From the NCBI GenBank assembly GCA_021201635.1, contig JAJQEM010000126.1, positions 1-33,190 of the forward strand: a DNA stretch of 33,190 nt, read 5' to 3'. The DNA is from Clostridiales bacterium. GTDB taxonomy: Bacteria; Bacillota; Clostridia; Oscillospirales; Oscillospiraceae. The notes beneath the pieces were generated by a model. It was not told where the DNA came from, did no database searches, and saw only the letters and a list, made by a program, of their open reading frames with translations. Of the stretch, positions 9,293-17,346 are shown one piece after another. The position numbers and the translations under genes are program-made. The first letter of the stretch is position 1; the number at the start of each line of letters is the position of its first letter.

Positions 9293-9308
9293 GCGAAAAC
9301 CCATCGTT

Positions 9309-10271
9309 TTACTTTTTCTCCCTGGACATCTGGAGGGCCACTGCGCCGATGATGCCGGCGTCGTTGCCCAGGGTGGCCCGGACGGCGGGAGGGGGCGGGA
9401 ACTCGTCTGCGGCAAAGGAATACTTCCGGATGCCCTCGTTGAGGGGAATCATGAGATAGTCTCCCTGGTTGCAGATGCCGCCGCCCATAATAATCAGCTC
9501 CGGCCGGAAGGTGTCCACGATGCCCACAATGCCCATGGCCAGGTAGTCGATGTACTGTGCCACCACCGCCCGTGCGGTGCCGTCGTCCAGCTTGGCGGCG
9601 TCGAAGGGGACCTTGCCGTTGACCTTGTCGATGTCTCCGTCCACCAGTGCCCACATTTTAGAGTCCGGGTTTTTCTCCATGGCCCGGCGGGTCTGGCGGA
9701 TGAGAGCAGTGGCGGAGGTGTACGCCTCAAAGCAGCCCCGCTTGCCACAGCCGCACAGCTCCCCGCCGTAGCAGAAGGTGAAGTGGCCCGGCTCGGTGCC
9801 CTGACCGGTGCAGCCGCTGAAAATTTTGCCGTTGACGATAAAGCCGCCGCCGATACCGGTGCCCAGGGTGATCATCAGGGCGCTGTTGCAGTTGGCCCCG
9901 CTGCCGGCCACCACCTCGCCCAGGGCGGCGCAGTCGGCGTCGTTGCCCAGGTAGACAGGCAGACCCAGCCGAGAGGACATGATCTCCTGCAGGGGCAGGT
10001 TCTTCCAGCCCAGGTTCACCGCCTGGATGACGTTGCCGTCCGGCGTCACTGCCCCGGGCACGCCGATGCCGATGGAGCTGATGTCCGCCAGGGTCATCCC
10101 CGCCAGCTCCAGCACCGCCCGGACGGAGGCCACCATGTCGTCGATCAGCGCCTCCGCCTTCCGGTCTGCCCCGGTAGGGACGCTGAGCTTTTTCAGCATA
10201 TTTTTCTCTTCATCCACAACGCCCACGGCAATGTTGGTTCCGCCAATGTCTATTCCGATAAAGTAGCGCAT
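9309..10271 (-). CDS. glk: ROK-family glucokinase
   Basis: Phosphorylates glucose (or a related hexose) with ATP, feeding glycolysis; cytoplasmic. The 320-aa product has the ROK phosphate-binding motif GIDIGGTN (6-13), the sugar-binding loop NDAD with catalytic Asp111, and the structural zinc site His163 with C173/C175/C180 in CGCGKRGCFE. The zinc motif is typical of Firmicutes ROK glucokinases. There is no N-terminal HTH, so it is an enzyme and not a ROK repressor. The start at 10271 follows GGAGGG with 8 bases spacing; an upstream in-frame ATG at 10292 would place that site inside the gene. The gene is single, driven from a promoter about 200 bases upstream, so it carries a long, apparently structured leader. 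Specificity for glucose over fructose, allose or N-acetyl sugars cannot be fixed from sequence. Confidence 0.93.
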   Translation of the reverse strand: MRYFIGIDIGGTNIAVGVVDEEKNMLKKLSVPTGADRKAEALIDDMVASVRAVLELAGMTLADISSIGIGVPGAVTPDGNVIQAVNLGWKNLPLQEIMSSRLGLPVYLGNDADCAALGEVVAGSGANCNSALMITLGTGIGGGFIVNGKIFSGCTGQGTEPGHFTFCYGGELCGCGKRGCFEAYTSATALIRQTRRAMEKNPDSKMWALVDGDIDKVNGKVPFDAAKLDDGTARAVVAQYIDYLAMGIVGIVDTFRPELIIMGGGICNQGDYLMIPLNEGIRKYSFAADEFPPPPAVRATLGNDAGIIGAVALQMSREKK

Positions 10272-10472
10272 AGTGCTTTCCCTCCAGGGCATATTTTGTT
10301 TTTGAAACGCCGTCCGTTTTCCCTTTGTCTCACACAGAGCAAACAGGAAGCGGCGAGCGTTTCCTGTTCCTGAATATTTTTCAACGGCTAGTCTGAGTTA
10401 TGAGCCAGCAAACTACTCATGGACACATTTTAGGCCATTGCACCGTCAGCCCGGCGGACTGCGTTTTTGTCT
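10272..10472 (-). other. Long structured 5' leader of glk
   Basis: No gene is seen here. The minus-strand transcript from the promoter at 10479-10507 runs about 200 bases before the glk start. It contains a long interrupted hairpin: CAACGGCTA (10382-10390) against TAGGCCATTG (10431-10440), then GTC/GAC, then ATGAG (10400-10404) with CTCAT (10416-10420). A second hairpin pairs AACAGGAA (10342-10349) with TTCCTGTT (10361-10368). I do not recognise it as a known riboswitch class; it might also be a separate small RNA. Confidence 0.45.
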
Positions 10473-10478
10473 GACGAC

Positions 10479-10507
10479 ATTATACCAACAGAATTCAGAA
10501 TTTGCAA
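10479..10507 (-). promoter_or_regulatory. Promoter of the glk leader
   Basis: Minus strand TTGCAA (10502-10507), a 17-base spacer, TATAAT (10479-10484). It stands back to back with the VanW-gene promoter, with only 22 bases between the two -35 boxes. Confidence 0.8.
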
Positions 10508-10529
10508 GGTTTCAACAGCGCTATCGGCC

Positions 10530-10558
10530 TTGAATTTTCGCTCTGGATTCGTTATACT
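10530..10558 (+). promoter_or_regulatory. Promoter of the VanW/G5 gene
   Basis: TTGAAT (10530-10535), a 17-base spacer, TATACT (10553-10558), divergent from the glk promoter. Confidence 0.8.
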
Positions 10559-10629
10559 GAGTAGGACGCCACACAACGAACCATTCACCGCCTGCCCCGG
10601 GCAGGACGGTCTGACCCGGGAGGCATATG

Positions 10630-12249
10630 ATGGCAAGCAAGGCAAAGACTGCGCCCAGTCGGGCGAAAAAAGCCGAACCCAAGGGAAAAAAGCACACTGG
10701 GCTCAAGGCGGCTCTGATCCTGATTCTTCTTCTGATTGCCCTGGTGTTCGCCGTCTATCTCTACCTGTGTATGCAGGTAGACCAAGACACCATCATCGGA
10801 GATGTGACCATCCAGGGGGTGGATGTCCGGGGTATGACCCGGGACGAGGCTGCCGCCGCCGTGGATGCGTCCATTGAAAGCGCCTATCAGGGCCAGACAG
10901 TGGACATCCTCCTGGCGGGAGAGGCCTACAGCGTCACTGTCTGGGACGAGGAGCAAAACCTTCTGACCTGGGATTACAGCGATGCCCTGGACGAGGCCAT
11001 GGAGCCGGGCCACGGGGACTTTCTCACCCGGGGCTGGGAGTGGCTCCAGGTGCAGATGGGTGATGTAGAGGAACAGACCGTCACCGTTTCCCCTGTCCTC
11101 ACCGACACGGAGACGCTGAAATCCCTCATCCAGGCCACCGGCATCGAGGCGGTGGACACCGCCGTGGAGACCACCTACACCATTGAGGACGACGCCGTGG
11201 TCATCACCAAGGGCAGCACCGGGGTGACGGCGGACGTGGATACCCTGACCGACCAGGTGGCCAGTCTGGTCAACTCCGGCGACTGGCCGGAGGAACACAC
11301 GGTGGACTGTGCCACTCTCTCCAGCGAGATCGCCGAGCTGGACATCCAGGCCATCTATGACCAGATCTACGTGGCGCCGGTCAGCGCCACCTTGGACCCG
11401 GCCAACGACTATGCCATCGTCCCCTCCACCGACGGGGTATCCTTCGACGTGGACGCCGCCACACAGGCGCTGGAGGAGGCCGAGGCGGGCAGTCAGGTGA
11501 CAGTGGAGCTGGTCTACACCGAGCCGGCCATCACCACGGAAAACCTGGAGGAAAACCTGTTCGCCGACGTGCTGGGGAGCTATACCACCACTGTCTCCGG
11601 CTCCTCTGGCCGGAAGAGCAACGTGAAGCTCTCCGCCCAGTTCTGCGACGGCACCATCCTGCTGCCGGGAGAAATTTTTGATTACAACGACACGGTAGGC
11701 GAGCGCACCACCGCCCGGGGGTTCTCTGCGGCCCCCGCCTATAACAACGGCGAGACCGTCCAGGAGGTGGGCGGTGGCATCTGCCAGACCTCCTCTACTC
11801 TGTACGCCGCCTGCCTCTACGCCAATCTGGAGATCGTCACCCGGACCAACCACACCTACGCCTCCAGCTACATCGGCCTGGGTCTGGACGCCACTGTCTC
11901 CTGGGGCGGCCCGGAGTTCGAGTTTGCCAACAACACTGACTATCCCATCAAGATCGTCACCAGCTACTCCGGCGGTAAGCTGACGGTGAGCATTTACGGC
12001 ACCAAGACGGACGACATCACAGTAAAAATCGTCAGCAAGACCCTGGAGACCATCCCCTATTCCACCACCTACACCACCGACAGCAGCCTGTCCTCCGGGC
12101 AGAGCAAGGTCATCACCACCCCCTACACCGGCTACAAAGTGCAGACCTACCGGGAGCTGTATGACGGGGACGGCAACCTCATCTCCTCCACAGAGGAGGC
12201 CTACAGCTACTACAAGGCCCGGAACAAGGTCATTGCCACCGGGGATTAA
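10630..12249 (+). CDS. Membrane-anchored VanW-family protein with G5-like C-terminus
   Basis: A cell-envelope protein of about 539 aa, of unknown exact role. A basic Lys-rich N-terminus is followed by one membrane helix (about residues 25-48), so most of the protein faces outside. Then comes a region like the PG_binding_4 repeats found in L,D-transpeptidases (about 55-320, containing VRGMTRDEAAAAVD), the VanW domain (about 340-460, with GEIFDYNDTVGERT and GGGICQTSSTLY), and a G5-like segment (about 470-530, with KTLETIPYSTTY). VanW proteins accompany some glycopeptide-resistance loci, but this combination is widespread in Clostridia and is not by itself evidence of resistance. GGGAGG (10618-10623) sits 6 bases before the ATG at 10630 and only 3 before the ATG at 10627, so I chose 10630. 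It has its own promoter and ends at a GC-rich hairpin. Confidence 0.88.
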   Translation: MASKAKTAPSRAKKAEPKGKKHTGLKAALILILLLIALVFAVYLYLCMQVDQDTIIGDVTIQGVDVRGMTRDEAAAAVDASIESAYQGQTVDILLAGEAYSVTVWDEEQNLLTWDYSDALDEAMEPGHGDFLTRGWEWLQVQMGDVEEQTVTVSPVLTDTETLKSLIQATGIEAVDTAVETTYTIEDDAVVITKGSTGVTADVDTLTDQVASLVNSGDWPEEHTVDCATLSSEIAELDIQAIYDQIYVAPVSATLDPANDYAIVPSTDGVSFDVDAATQALEEAEAGSQVTVELVYTEPAITTENLEENLFADVLGSYTTTVSGSSGRKSNVKLSAQFCDGTILLPGEIFDYNDTVGERTTARGFSAAPAYNNGETVQEVGGGICQTSSTLYAACLYANLEIVTRTNHTYASSYIGLGLDATVSWGGPEFEFANNTDYPIKIVTSYSGGKLTVSIYGTKTDDITVKIVSKTLETIPYSTTYTTDSSLSSGQSKVITTPYTGYKVQTYRELYDGDGNLISSTEEAYSYYKARNKVIATGD

Positions 12250-12270
12250 GCCAGCCAACAGCCGCAGTTT

Positions 12271-12299
12271 CCCAGGGGCGGAGCTTCTCCGCCCCTGGG
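12271..12299 (+). terminator. GC-rich hairpin after the VanW/G5 gene
   Basis: CCCAGGGGCGGAG (12271-12283) pairs perfectly with 12287-12299. The following T content is poor, so some read-through to the DUF2461 gene is possible. Confidence 0.65.
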
Positions 12300-12333
12300 G
12301 TCTATTTCAGATTCAGACAGGAGCGTATCACAT

Positions 12334-13023
12334 ATGTTTCAAGGCTTTTCCGACGAGACCATCCAGTTTCTCTGGGGGATTGCGCTGAACAACGAGCGGA
12401 GCTGGTTCAACGCCCACAAGGAGGAGTATCTGACCCATCTCTATCAGCCCATGCAGGAGCTGGGGCGGACGGTGTACGACCGGATACTGGAGCGGAATCC
12501 GGGACTTTTGGTCAACCTCCACGTCACCCGCATCTACCGGGACGCCCGGCGACTTCACGGGGGCGGGCCGTATAAGGACCATCTCTGGCTCTCCCTGGAG
12601 CGGCCCCACGACCGGGACGAGGACTGGCACGACATCCCCTCTCTCTGGTTCGAGGTCTCCCGCCAGGGCTACGGCTACGGCCTGGGCTACTGGGGGACAC
12701 CCGCCGACATGGAGGCCTACCGCCGCCGCATCCGCCGGGAGCCGGAGGCTTTGGAGGCGCTGGTCCGGGACTTTGAGCGGCAGGACACCTTTGTCCTGGA
12801 GGGGCAGTCGTACAAGCGGCCCAAGGGCAGTATCTCTCCCCTGCTGGACGGCTGGTACAACCGGAAATCTCTCAGCTTTGTCCGGGAGTGCCCCCCGGAC
12901 GAGCTGTTCTGTTCGCCGGAGCTGGCGGACGCCGTGGCGGAGGGCTGGGAGCTGCTGCTGCCCCTGTACCACTATTTTGACGATCTGCGCATGGAGCCGC
13001 CGGTGACGGAGCGTATCCTGTAA
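12334..13023 (+). CDS. DUF2461 family protein
   Basis: A soluble protein of 229 aa in the DUF2461 family, whose biochemical role is not established. Family landmarks are the start FxGFSDETIQFL followed by NNERSWFNAHKEEY, the central IYRDARRLHGGGPYKDH and the LWFEVSRQGYGYG segment. Length is normal for the family (about 210-230 aa). No signal peptide or membrane helix is visible. An AGGAG lies about 10 bases upstream of the start. It follows the VanW/G5 gene by 84 bases beyond a hairpin and may be expressed by read-through; no promoter of its own stands out. The next gene is convergent. Confidence 0.85.
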   Translation: MFQGFSDETIQFLWGIALNNERSWFNAHKEEYLTHLYQPMQELGRTVYDRILERNPGLLVNLHVTRIYRDARRLHGGGPYKDHLWLSLERPHDRDEDWHDIPSLWFEVSRQGYGYGLGYWGTPADMEAYRRRIRREPEALEALVRDFERQDTFVLEGQSYKRPKGSISPLLDGWYNRKSLSFVRECPPDELFCSPELADAVAEGWELLLPLYHYFDDLRMEPPVTERIL

Positions 13024-13092
13024 AACCAGTATTTTGGCTCTTTCTCCGCTGCATAGCCGCTTTTGTACAAATGAAACACGTACGATTTTTCG

Positions 13093-13124
13093 GGCGGAAG
13101 GCCGGTCATTCCCGGCCCTCCGCC
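13093..13124. terminator. Hairpin between DUF2461 gene and phage holin gene
   Basis: GGCGGA (13093-13098) plus GGCCGG (13100-13105) pair with CCGGCC (13112-13117) and TCCGCC (13119-13124), with one unpaired base on each side. It lies between convergent genes; flanking T runs are modest. Confidence 0.6.
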
Positions 13125-13133
13125 TGCGTTCAT

Positions 13134-13493
13134 TTATTCGTCACCGTGGTCCTCGCCGCCGTCACCCAGTCCAGACAGCCCTCCAAACAGCTGCCGGAGC
13201 TTCTCCGGCAGCAGCTGGGGATTGATCTCGCACACATTTTCCAAAATAGAGCCGGTCTCCATCAGGCTGATATAGGTGCACGCTGACCCGGCCACCGGCA
13301 GAGTCACCCCCAGGTCCAGATACCCCTGGGCATAGTCCACCAGCACCCCCAGAAGGATGACCAAAATCAGCCCAGACTTGTGAAACAGTCCCTCCCGCAT
13401 TTTGGTGCTGGAAAAGCTGGCCGTGGCAAAGGCTTTGATCAGGCCGGTGACAAAATCCAGCAGGATAAAGGCAAACACGATAGCATAGATCAT
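13134..13493 (-). CDS. Phage holin family (toxin secretion/lysis holin type)
   Basis: A 119-aa small membrane protein of the phage_holin_4 / TcdE-like type, which makes holes in the cytoplasmic membrane for lysis or protein release. An N-terminal hydrophobic helix begins at MIYAIVFAFILLDFVTGLIKA, a second follows around KSGLILVILLGVLVDYAQ, and the C-terminus is charged and acidic. The start at 13493 follows AGGAGG by 10 bases; the reading frame extends to 13538 without good signal. Its ATG overlaps the TGA of the upstream carbohydrate-binding gene (ATGA), so the two are probably translated together. It is the last gene of a four-gene phage-like cassette that has no endolysin next to the holin. 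Confidence 0.85.
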   Translation of the reverse strand: MIYAIVFAFILLDFVTGLIKAFATASFSSTKMREGLFHKSGLILVILLGVLVDYAQGYLDLGVTLPVAGSACTYISLMETGSILENVCEINPQLLPEKLRQLFGGLSGLGDGGEDHGDE

Positions 13494-13897
13494 AGTGCTG
13501 CTCCCTCCTCTGTCCATCCATACACTCCGGGTTCCCACACATTGTTGTCAATATCGGACACCCAGGTCTTGCCGTTGTGGGTCACAGTGTCACCCTGCAT
13601 ATACGGGTTGGTGCTGTCGGGTTGGACCCACTCGCCCACCTCAGAGCCGCCCTGTCCGGGCAGCACCTCCGCAAACAGGCTCGCCGCCGTGTCCGGGGTC
13701 CAGTCGCTCTGGCTGGTGTGGTCCTGCAAGACGGTGTAAACCGTCCCGCCGTACTGCACCTTTGTCCCCGCCTCGTAGGCCGTCTCTGCGCTCCACGCCG
13801 GGAACAGGGTGGGGACCTCCGCCGCCGTCTCATCGTCCAGCGATTGCACGGCTGTTTCAATCGCCGCCCGGTACTTCAATGCCTCCGCTCTTGTCAT
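13490..13897 (-). CDS. Phage-type protein with two carbohydrate-binding modules
   Basis: A 135-aa protein typical of prophage tail-fibre regions in Clostridia. After a helical start (MTRAEALKYRAAIET) there is a CBM5/12-like module at about 32-80, with aromatic and polar landmarks FPAW, Y..GTKVQYGGTVY and HTSQSDWTPD. A second related module follows at about 88-130 (EWVQPDSTNPY, GDTVTHNGKTWVS, VWEPGVYGW). These small all-beta modules bind polysaccharides such as chitin or wall glycans, so the product may help a tail tip grip its target. It overlaps its neighbours by ATGA junctions on both sides (13490-13493 and 13894-13897), consistent with tight co-translation. No enzymatic motif is visible. 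Confidence 0.8.
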   Translation of the reverse strand: MTRAEALKYRAAIETAVQSLDDETAAEVPTLFPAWSAETAYEAGTKVQYGGTVYTVLQDHTSQSDWTPDTAASLFAEVLPGQGGSEVGEWVQPDSTNPYMQGDTVTHNGKTWVSDIDNNVWEPGVYGWTEEGAAL

Positions 13898-14157
13898 GTC
13901 GTCTCGCCTCCTAAAATAATGCTGACTGCCTCAGTGTCAGAAATTTCGTCGCTCTCCACCTTCGTCCACTGACTGGACAGGTTCTCCTGGGTCAAAATGC
14001 TGAACGCCGCAGGCTCCACCACCTGCTGGCCGAACAGACAAGTCTCCCCGAAATCCTCCACATACGCCTCCGAGATGAGCAGCAGCTCCCGTCCCTCGTC
14101 CGGGGTAATGTGGTCCCCCACATAGAGGGCAGAGCCGTTTTTGTCGTAAAATGCCAT
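13894..14157 (-). CDS. Small phage-cassette protein of unknown function
   Basis: An 87-aa protein that I do not recognise. It is acidic, with no signal peptide, membrane helix or cysteine pair (one Cys, in GETCLFGQQ). It starts after an AAGGAGG placed 5-6 bases upstream, just 10 bases from the stop of the tail protein gene, and its stop overlaps the start of the carbohydrate-binding gene (ATGA). Position and coupling point to a tail-associated accessory or chaperone, but that is inference only. Confidence 0.7.
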   Translation of the reverse strand: MAFYDKNGSALYVGDHITPDEGRELLLISEAYVEDFGETCLFGQQVVEPAAFSILTQENLSSQWTKVESDEISDTEAVSIILGGETT

Positions 14158-14167
14158 GGTATCCTCC

Positions 14168-16300
14168 TTAATAGACAGCGATCCAGCGTGTGCCGGTCTG
14201 GGTCGTATTGGTCCGGGTCACATAGACGGTGAAGCCCGTGCTGCTGGCCCCTGCCGCCGAGACGCCGATGGTGACGGTGCCCGGGTTGGTGACCGAGACC
14301 CCTGCCACCACAGTGGGCGTGCCGGAAAATGTCTTGCTGAACGTCACCGCCACCCCGGTAGGGGTATTGGCGGCGGACGGGGTCACGTAGGTAGCGCCGT
14401 GCTGGATTTCCGGAACCCGGAAATTTGTCGACGCCCCGATATAAAGATCGGAATATACATACAATTTGCTGGTATCGTAGGCCCCTATCCTAAGGTAATC
14501 GCTTGAACCGTAGGGATAGAGATAGATATTGGCGCTATAGTCTGACTTGATGTTGACAGCGCCGTTTGCTGTAATTTGCCCACCAGCAACAATTGCCCCA
14601 GACACATTAAGGGTACTACCTAGCTTAGTTGCCCCGCTGACGTTGAGGGTGCTGCTCAGCGTGGCTGCGCCCGCCGCCGCCAACGTGCCGTTTACCGAGC
14701 AGCCATTGGCCAGATAGGTGGAATAGGCCGTGCTCTCATCCCCGGAAACTCTGACCGCCAGTCCATCATATTTTCCGCCCAGATAGTATTGGATCGTATT
14801 TCCCGTCTCCACTGCGCTCCTGCCATAGAGTGCGCCGCAATTGATTACGGCGTAATTCCCGCTTTCGTCCGCATTGGAGGTAAAGGAGCTGCCGGAGATG
14901 GATCCGCCCACCAGAGCGGCGCCCGTGATGGTGCCCGTGGCGGTGATGTCCTGGGCAAACAGGTCGGTGACGTTGATCTGGTCTGCCGTCACCGAGTGAG
15001 CTGCCAGGACAGACCCGTCCAGGGCGGTTTGATATTGTTCCTCCGCCAGCTGGTCCGCAGTCAGCCCGCCCGCTGTTGCGTTGATTTCATAGATCAGCCC
15101 GTCCGCCCCGGTGAGGATGAGCTTGTTTGCCGTCAGAGTGTTTGCCTGGATCACATCGCCCACGATGGTCACGCCGGTCAGGTACTTGCTCGCATTGATC
15201 TCCACGCCGGAGAGAGTGTCGGTGACGATGCCGCCCCGCACCAGCAGGTCCTGGACCGCAAACAGGCTCTTAAAGCTGGCCATGTCCGCCGTATACCGCT
15301 CCAGGGCAGTGGTGGTGGGGCCCTTGTAGCTGGCGGAGTTGTCCGTCTCTGCGCTGCCATAGGCGGTGAGCTTTGTCTGAAAGCCCCCGTCGTAGGTGTG
15401 CTCCACGTTCATGACCGGGAAGGTGTAGCTCTCCCCGGCAAGGTCGGTGACGGTGACGATGTCTCCCGGCTCCAGCTGCAGGTCCCCGACTATCGTCACC
15501 TCTCCCGGCCGGTAGGTGAAGCCCTCCAGCCCGGCCCACACGGACTCCAGCGCCTCCTCCGTCATATAGGGGTCGGTCAGGGAGATGCCGCTGCCTCCCG
15601 TCCCAGCGGAGATCTGGTCGTCCTCCCCGGAGCCGGTGGCTACCGTCAGGCTGGACAGAACATAGTCATAGTCCTTCCGGGTGAAGCCGCCGCTGTAGTA
15701 GTCCTCCGGACCGATGTCCGCATCTGCGGCGGAGAACCACCGAAGTGCCAGCCTTCCCTCCCGGTCAAACAGGGCGTTGCACCCCAGCAGCACCGCCATA
15801 TACCCCGCCATCTCCCGGCAGGTATACCCGGAGGACACCCCGCTGACCGCCTGATCGGTCAGCCCGGACACGTCCCCTAGTTCCACCCCCGCCTGGTCGC
15901 AGATCTCCGCCAGCACCTCCAAAGCAGTGGCAGGAGCTGGGTCGGACGGGTAGTATCCCGACTCCATGGCCCAGATCATGGCGTCGGACGCCGTGACCTT
16001 CACCGTGCCCTCTCCCGTCTCCGGCGTCTCGAAGCGGAACCGGCCAAGGCTGAGCCACGCACCCCCGATCTCCACCTCCGGGGTAACATACGCCCCCTCC
16101 AGCGACGGAAGCCCGTCCCCGGCGAGAGTCACCGTTAGATACGCTGCCACCGTACTGCCCAGACTGGGCCCGGAGGTGTCGGAGCTGCACCCGGCGGTCA
16201 GGGTGAGCCGGATGATCTCCTCCTCCAGACAGGCGCCGCTGTCCAGCCGCAGCCGGAGCGGGACCCGGTCCTGGCCCTCATACGCAAATTCTGAAAGCAA
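14168..16300 (-). CDS. Phage tail / receptor-binding structural protein with H-type-lectin-like C-terminus
   Basis: A 710-aa phage-type tail protein. The N-terminal ~330 residues look like a baseplate or tail-hub domain of the siphophage minor-structural-protein kind, with beta-rich segments and LEPGDIVTVTDLAGESYTF. The middle (about 340-600) is Ala/Thr/Ser/Gly-rich repetitive fibre sequence, including a near repeat of STLNVSGATKL and STLNVSGAI. The last ~60 residues resemble an H-type lectin domain (VTFSKTFSGTPTVVAGV...TGFTVYVTRT...RWIAVY), which would bind sugars on a target surface. The start is a TTG at 16300, supported by GGAGGGAGG 4-8 bases upstream; no in-frame ATG fits as well. It is the first gene of the cassette. 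No upstream tape-measure, tail tube or capsid genes are present. Confidence 0.82.
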   Translation of the reverse strand: MLSEFAYEGQDRVPLRLRLDSGACLEEEIIRLTLTAGCSSDTSGPSLGSTVAAYLTVTLAGDGLPSLEGAYVTPEVEIGGAWLSLGRFRFETPETGEGTVKVTASDAMIWAMESGYYPSDPAPATALEVLAEICDQAGVELGDVSGLTDQAVSGVSSGYTCREMAGYMAVLLGCNALFDREGRLALRWFSAADADIGPEDYYSGGFTRKDYDYVLSSLTVATGSGEDDQISAGTGGSGISLTDPYMTEEALESVWAGLEGFTYRPGEVTIVGDLQLEPGDIVTVTDLAGESYTFPVMNVEHTYDGGFQTKLTAYGSAETDNSASYKGPTTTALERYTADMASFKSLFAVQDLLVRGGIVTDTLSGVEINASKYLTGVTIVGDVIQANTLTANKLILTGADGLIYEINATAGGLTADQLAEEQYQTALDGSVLAAHSVTADQINVTDLFAQDITATGTITGAALVGGSISGSSFTSNADESGNYAVINCGALYGRSAVETGNTIQYYLGGKYDGLAVRVSGDESTAYSTYLANGCSVNGTLAAAGAATLSSTLNVSGATKLGSTLNVSGAIVAGGQITANGAVNIKSDYSANIYLYPYGSSDYLRIGAYDTSKLYVYSDLYIGASTNFRVPEIQHGATYVTPSAANTPTGVAVTFSKTFSGTPTVVAGVSVTNPGTVTIGVSAAGASSTGFTVYVTRTNTTQTGTRWIAVY

Positions 16301-16384
16301 TTCGCCTCCCTCCTTTCACCTGCATTGTATCGTAAAAGACTGTCCGCCGAAATGCAACAAACAGGATTTGCCGGCCAAATGGGC

Positions 16385-16425
16385 AGAAAAATACCGTAGA
16401 TTTGCGTTTTTCCGCAAATCTACGG
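16385..16425 (-). terminator. Hairpin between the ECF S gene and the tail-protein gene
   Basis: CCGTAGATTTGCG (16394-16406) pairs perfectly with 16413-16425. Reading the minus strand, T-rich sequence follows the stem. It ends transcripts from the ECF S component gene before the phage cassette. Confidence 0.88.
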
Positions 16426-16450
16426 CATCAATATTGCTGAAAGACGGGAT

Positions 16451-17062
16451 TTAGCTCCGCTTCAGGGCGTGGGCCACGGCCTTGCCGACGCCGCCGCCCA
16501 CGACAGCCCCGGTGATCCACTCCACCAGGCCCTGGACGCCCACGGACAGGGCGACGAACACGATCGGGCCGGTAGCGCCCAGAGTGCTGACCAGACCCTG
16601 AACATAGTCACAGGAGTAGAAGAACCAGACGATGTATCCCATAAACAGCAGGGTGTTTAGCAGAGGGCACAGGAGCCCGGTGGCGAAGTAGCAGACCGTA
16701 TCCGTCTTGTCGATCTTTTTCAGACCCCGGAAGATCCAGCCTGTGAGCGCTCCCACCAGCGTCCGGGTGCCCACGCACAGGACGAAGGTGGAGACGGGAC
16801 TAAGCTGGAAAAAGGCCCCGGTCATAAGGGATGCCCCGGTGACGGCGTCATAGAAGCTGGTGAAGCCAAAGACCATGCCCAGAATCGCTCCCGCCAGCGG
16901 CCCGGAAATCATGGCACCGATGGCAATGGGGATCATGGTAAAGGTCATCACCAGAGGACCCACCGGGATGCTGGCCAGTCCGGTGAGCTTCATCACCAGA
17001 ATAATGGCGATGAGCAGAGCTACCTCGGTGAGATAGCGCACCTTGTCGTTGCTGTTTTTCAT
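16451..17062 (-). CDS. ECF transporter S component, substrate unknown
   Basis: A 203-aa integral membrane protein, the substrate-binding (S) subunit of an energy-coupling-factor vitamin importer. It should work with shared A/A' ATPases and a T subunit encoded elsewhere. About six hydrophobic segments are visible, the first being YLTEVALLIAIILVMKLTGL and the next around PLVMTFTMIPIAIGAMISGPL, with the AILGMVFGFTSFYDAVTG loop typical of S components. The substrate is not evident; pantothenate- or folate-type transporters are possible. The start at 17062 has a perfect AGGAGG 8 bases upstream. The gene is monocistronic, with its own consensus-like promoter about 150 bases upstream and a structured leader that could be a metabolite sensor. 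Confidence 0.88.
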   Translation of the reverse strand: MKNSNDKVRYLTEVALLIAIILVMKLTGLASIPVGPLVMTFTMIPIAIGAMISGPLAGAILGMVFGFTSFYDAVTGASLMTGAFFQLSPVSTFVLCVGTRTLVGALTGWIFRGLKKIDKTDTVCYFATGLLCPLLNTLLFMGYIVWFFYSCDYVQGLVSTLGATGPIVFVALSVGVQGLVEWITGAVVGGGVGKAVAHALKRS

Positions 17063-17208
17063 GATAGTTACCTCCTGCTGCCGTTCCGCCCTTCGTCGGA
17101 TACAGCGCAATATGATGTGCCGCCGCTGTGGTTTTATGTTTCTCCTGCCGTCCGCACCGGGTACAGCGGAGCAATGACAACAGCATTGGCCGCCGGGCAA
17201 GCCCGACG
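17063..17208 (-). other. Structured leader of the ECF S gene with duplicated hairpin
   Basis: The transcript begins near 17208 with a strong hairpin of GGCCGTCGGG-type arms (17192-17211 region). Two related hairpin units follow, at 17141-17175 and 17071-17110. On the minus strand each has GCTGTA, a CCG/CGG inner stem, ACGGCAG and AGGAG, so they look like a tandem duplication; the second ends directly in the ribosome site. I see no TPP, FMN, cobalamin or preQ1-I consensus in it. Confidence 0.5.
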
Positions 17209-17214
17209 GCCATC

Positions 17215-17243
17215 ATTATAGTTCGGATGAGGAAAAATTGCAA
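17215..17243 (-). promoter_or_regulatory. Promoter of the ECF S gene
   Basis: Minus strand TTGCAA (17238-17243), a 17-base spacer, perfect TATAAT (17215-17220). Confidence 0.82.
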
Positions 17244-17312
17244 CTGTATTTTTCGCAGATGAGGCATAGACTGTCAATGCCGCACCTGCCCTGAATTTCT
17301 GCCTCCAACCAC

Positions 17313-17340
17313 TTGACATTGTTCAAAGAGATGCTATAAT
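17313..17340 (+). promoter_or_regulatory. Promoter of the trp operon
   Basis: Consensus TTGACA (17313-17318), a 16-base spacer and consensus TATAAT (17335-17340), immediately before the T-box leader. Confidence 0.9.
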
Positions 17341-17346
17341 ATCGTT

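Noticed and set aside
10630-12249. Glycopeptide resistance locus because of the VanW domain
   Set aside because: No vanHAX, vanY or VanRS-type genes are nearby; VanW/G5 proteins are common in Clostridia without resistance.
10585-12258. 557-codon open frame opposite the VanW/G5 gene
   Set aside because: Shadow of the recognised VanW/G5 gene; composition is that of an antisense frame and it has no start signal.
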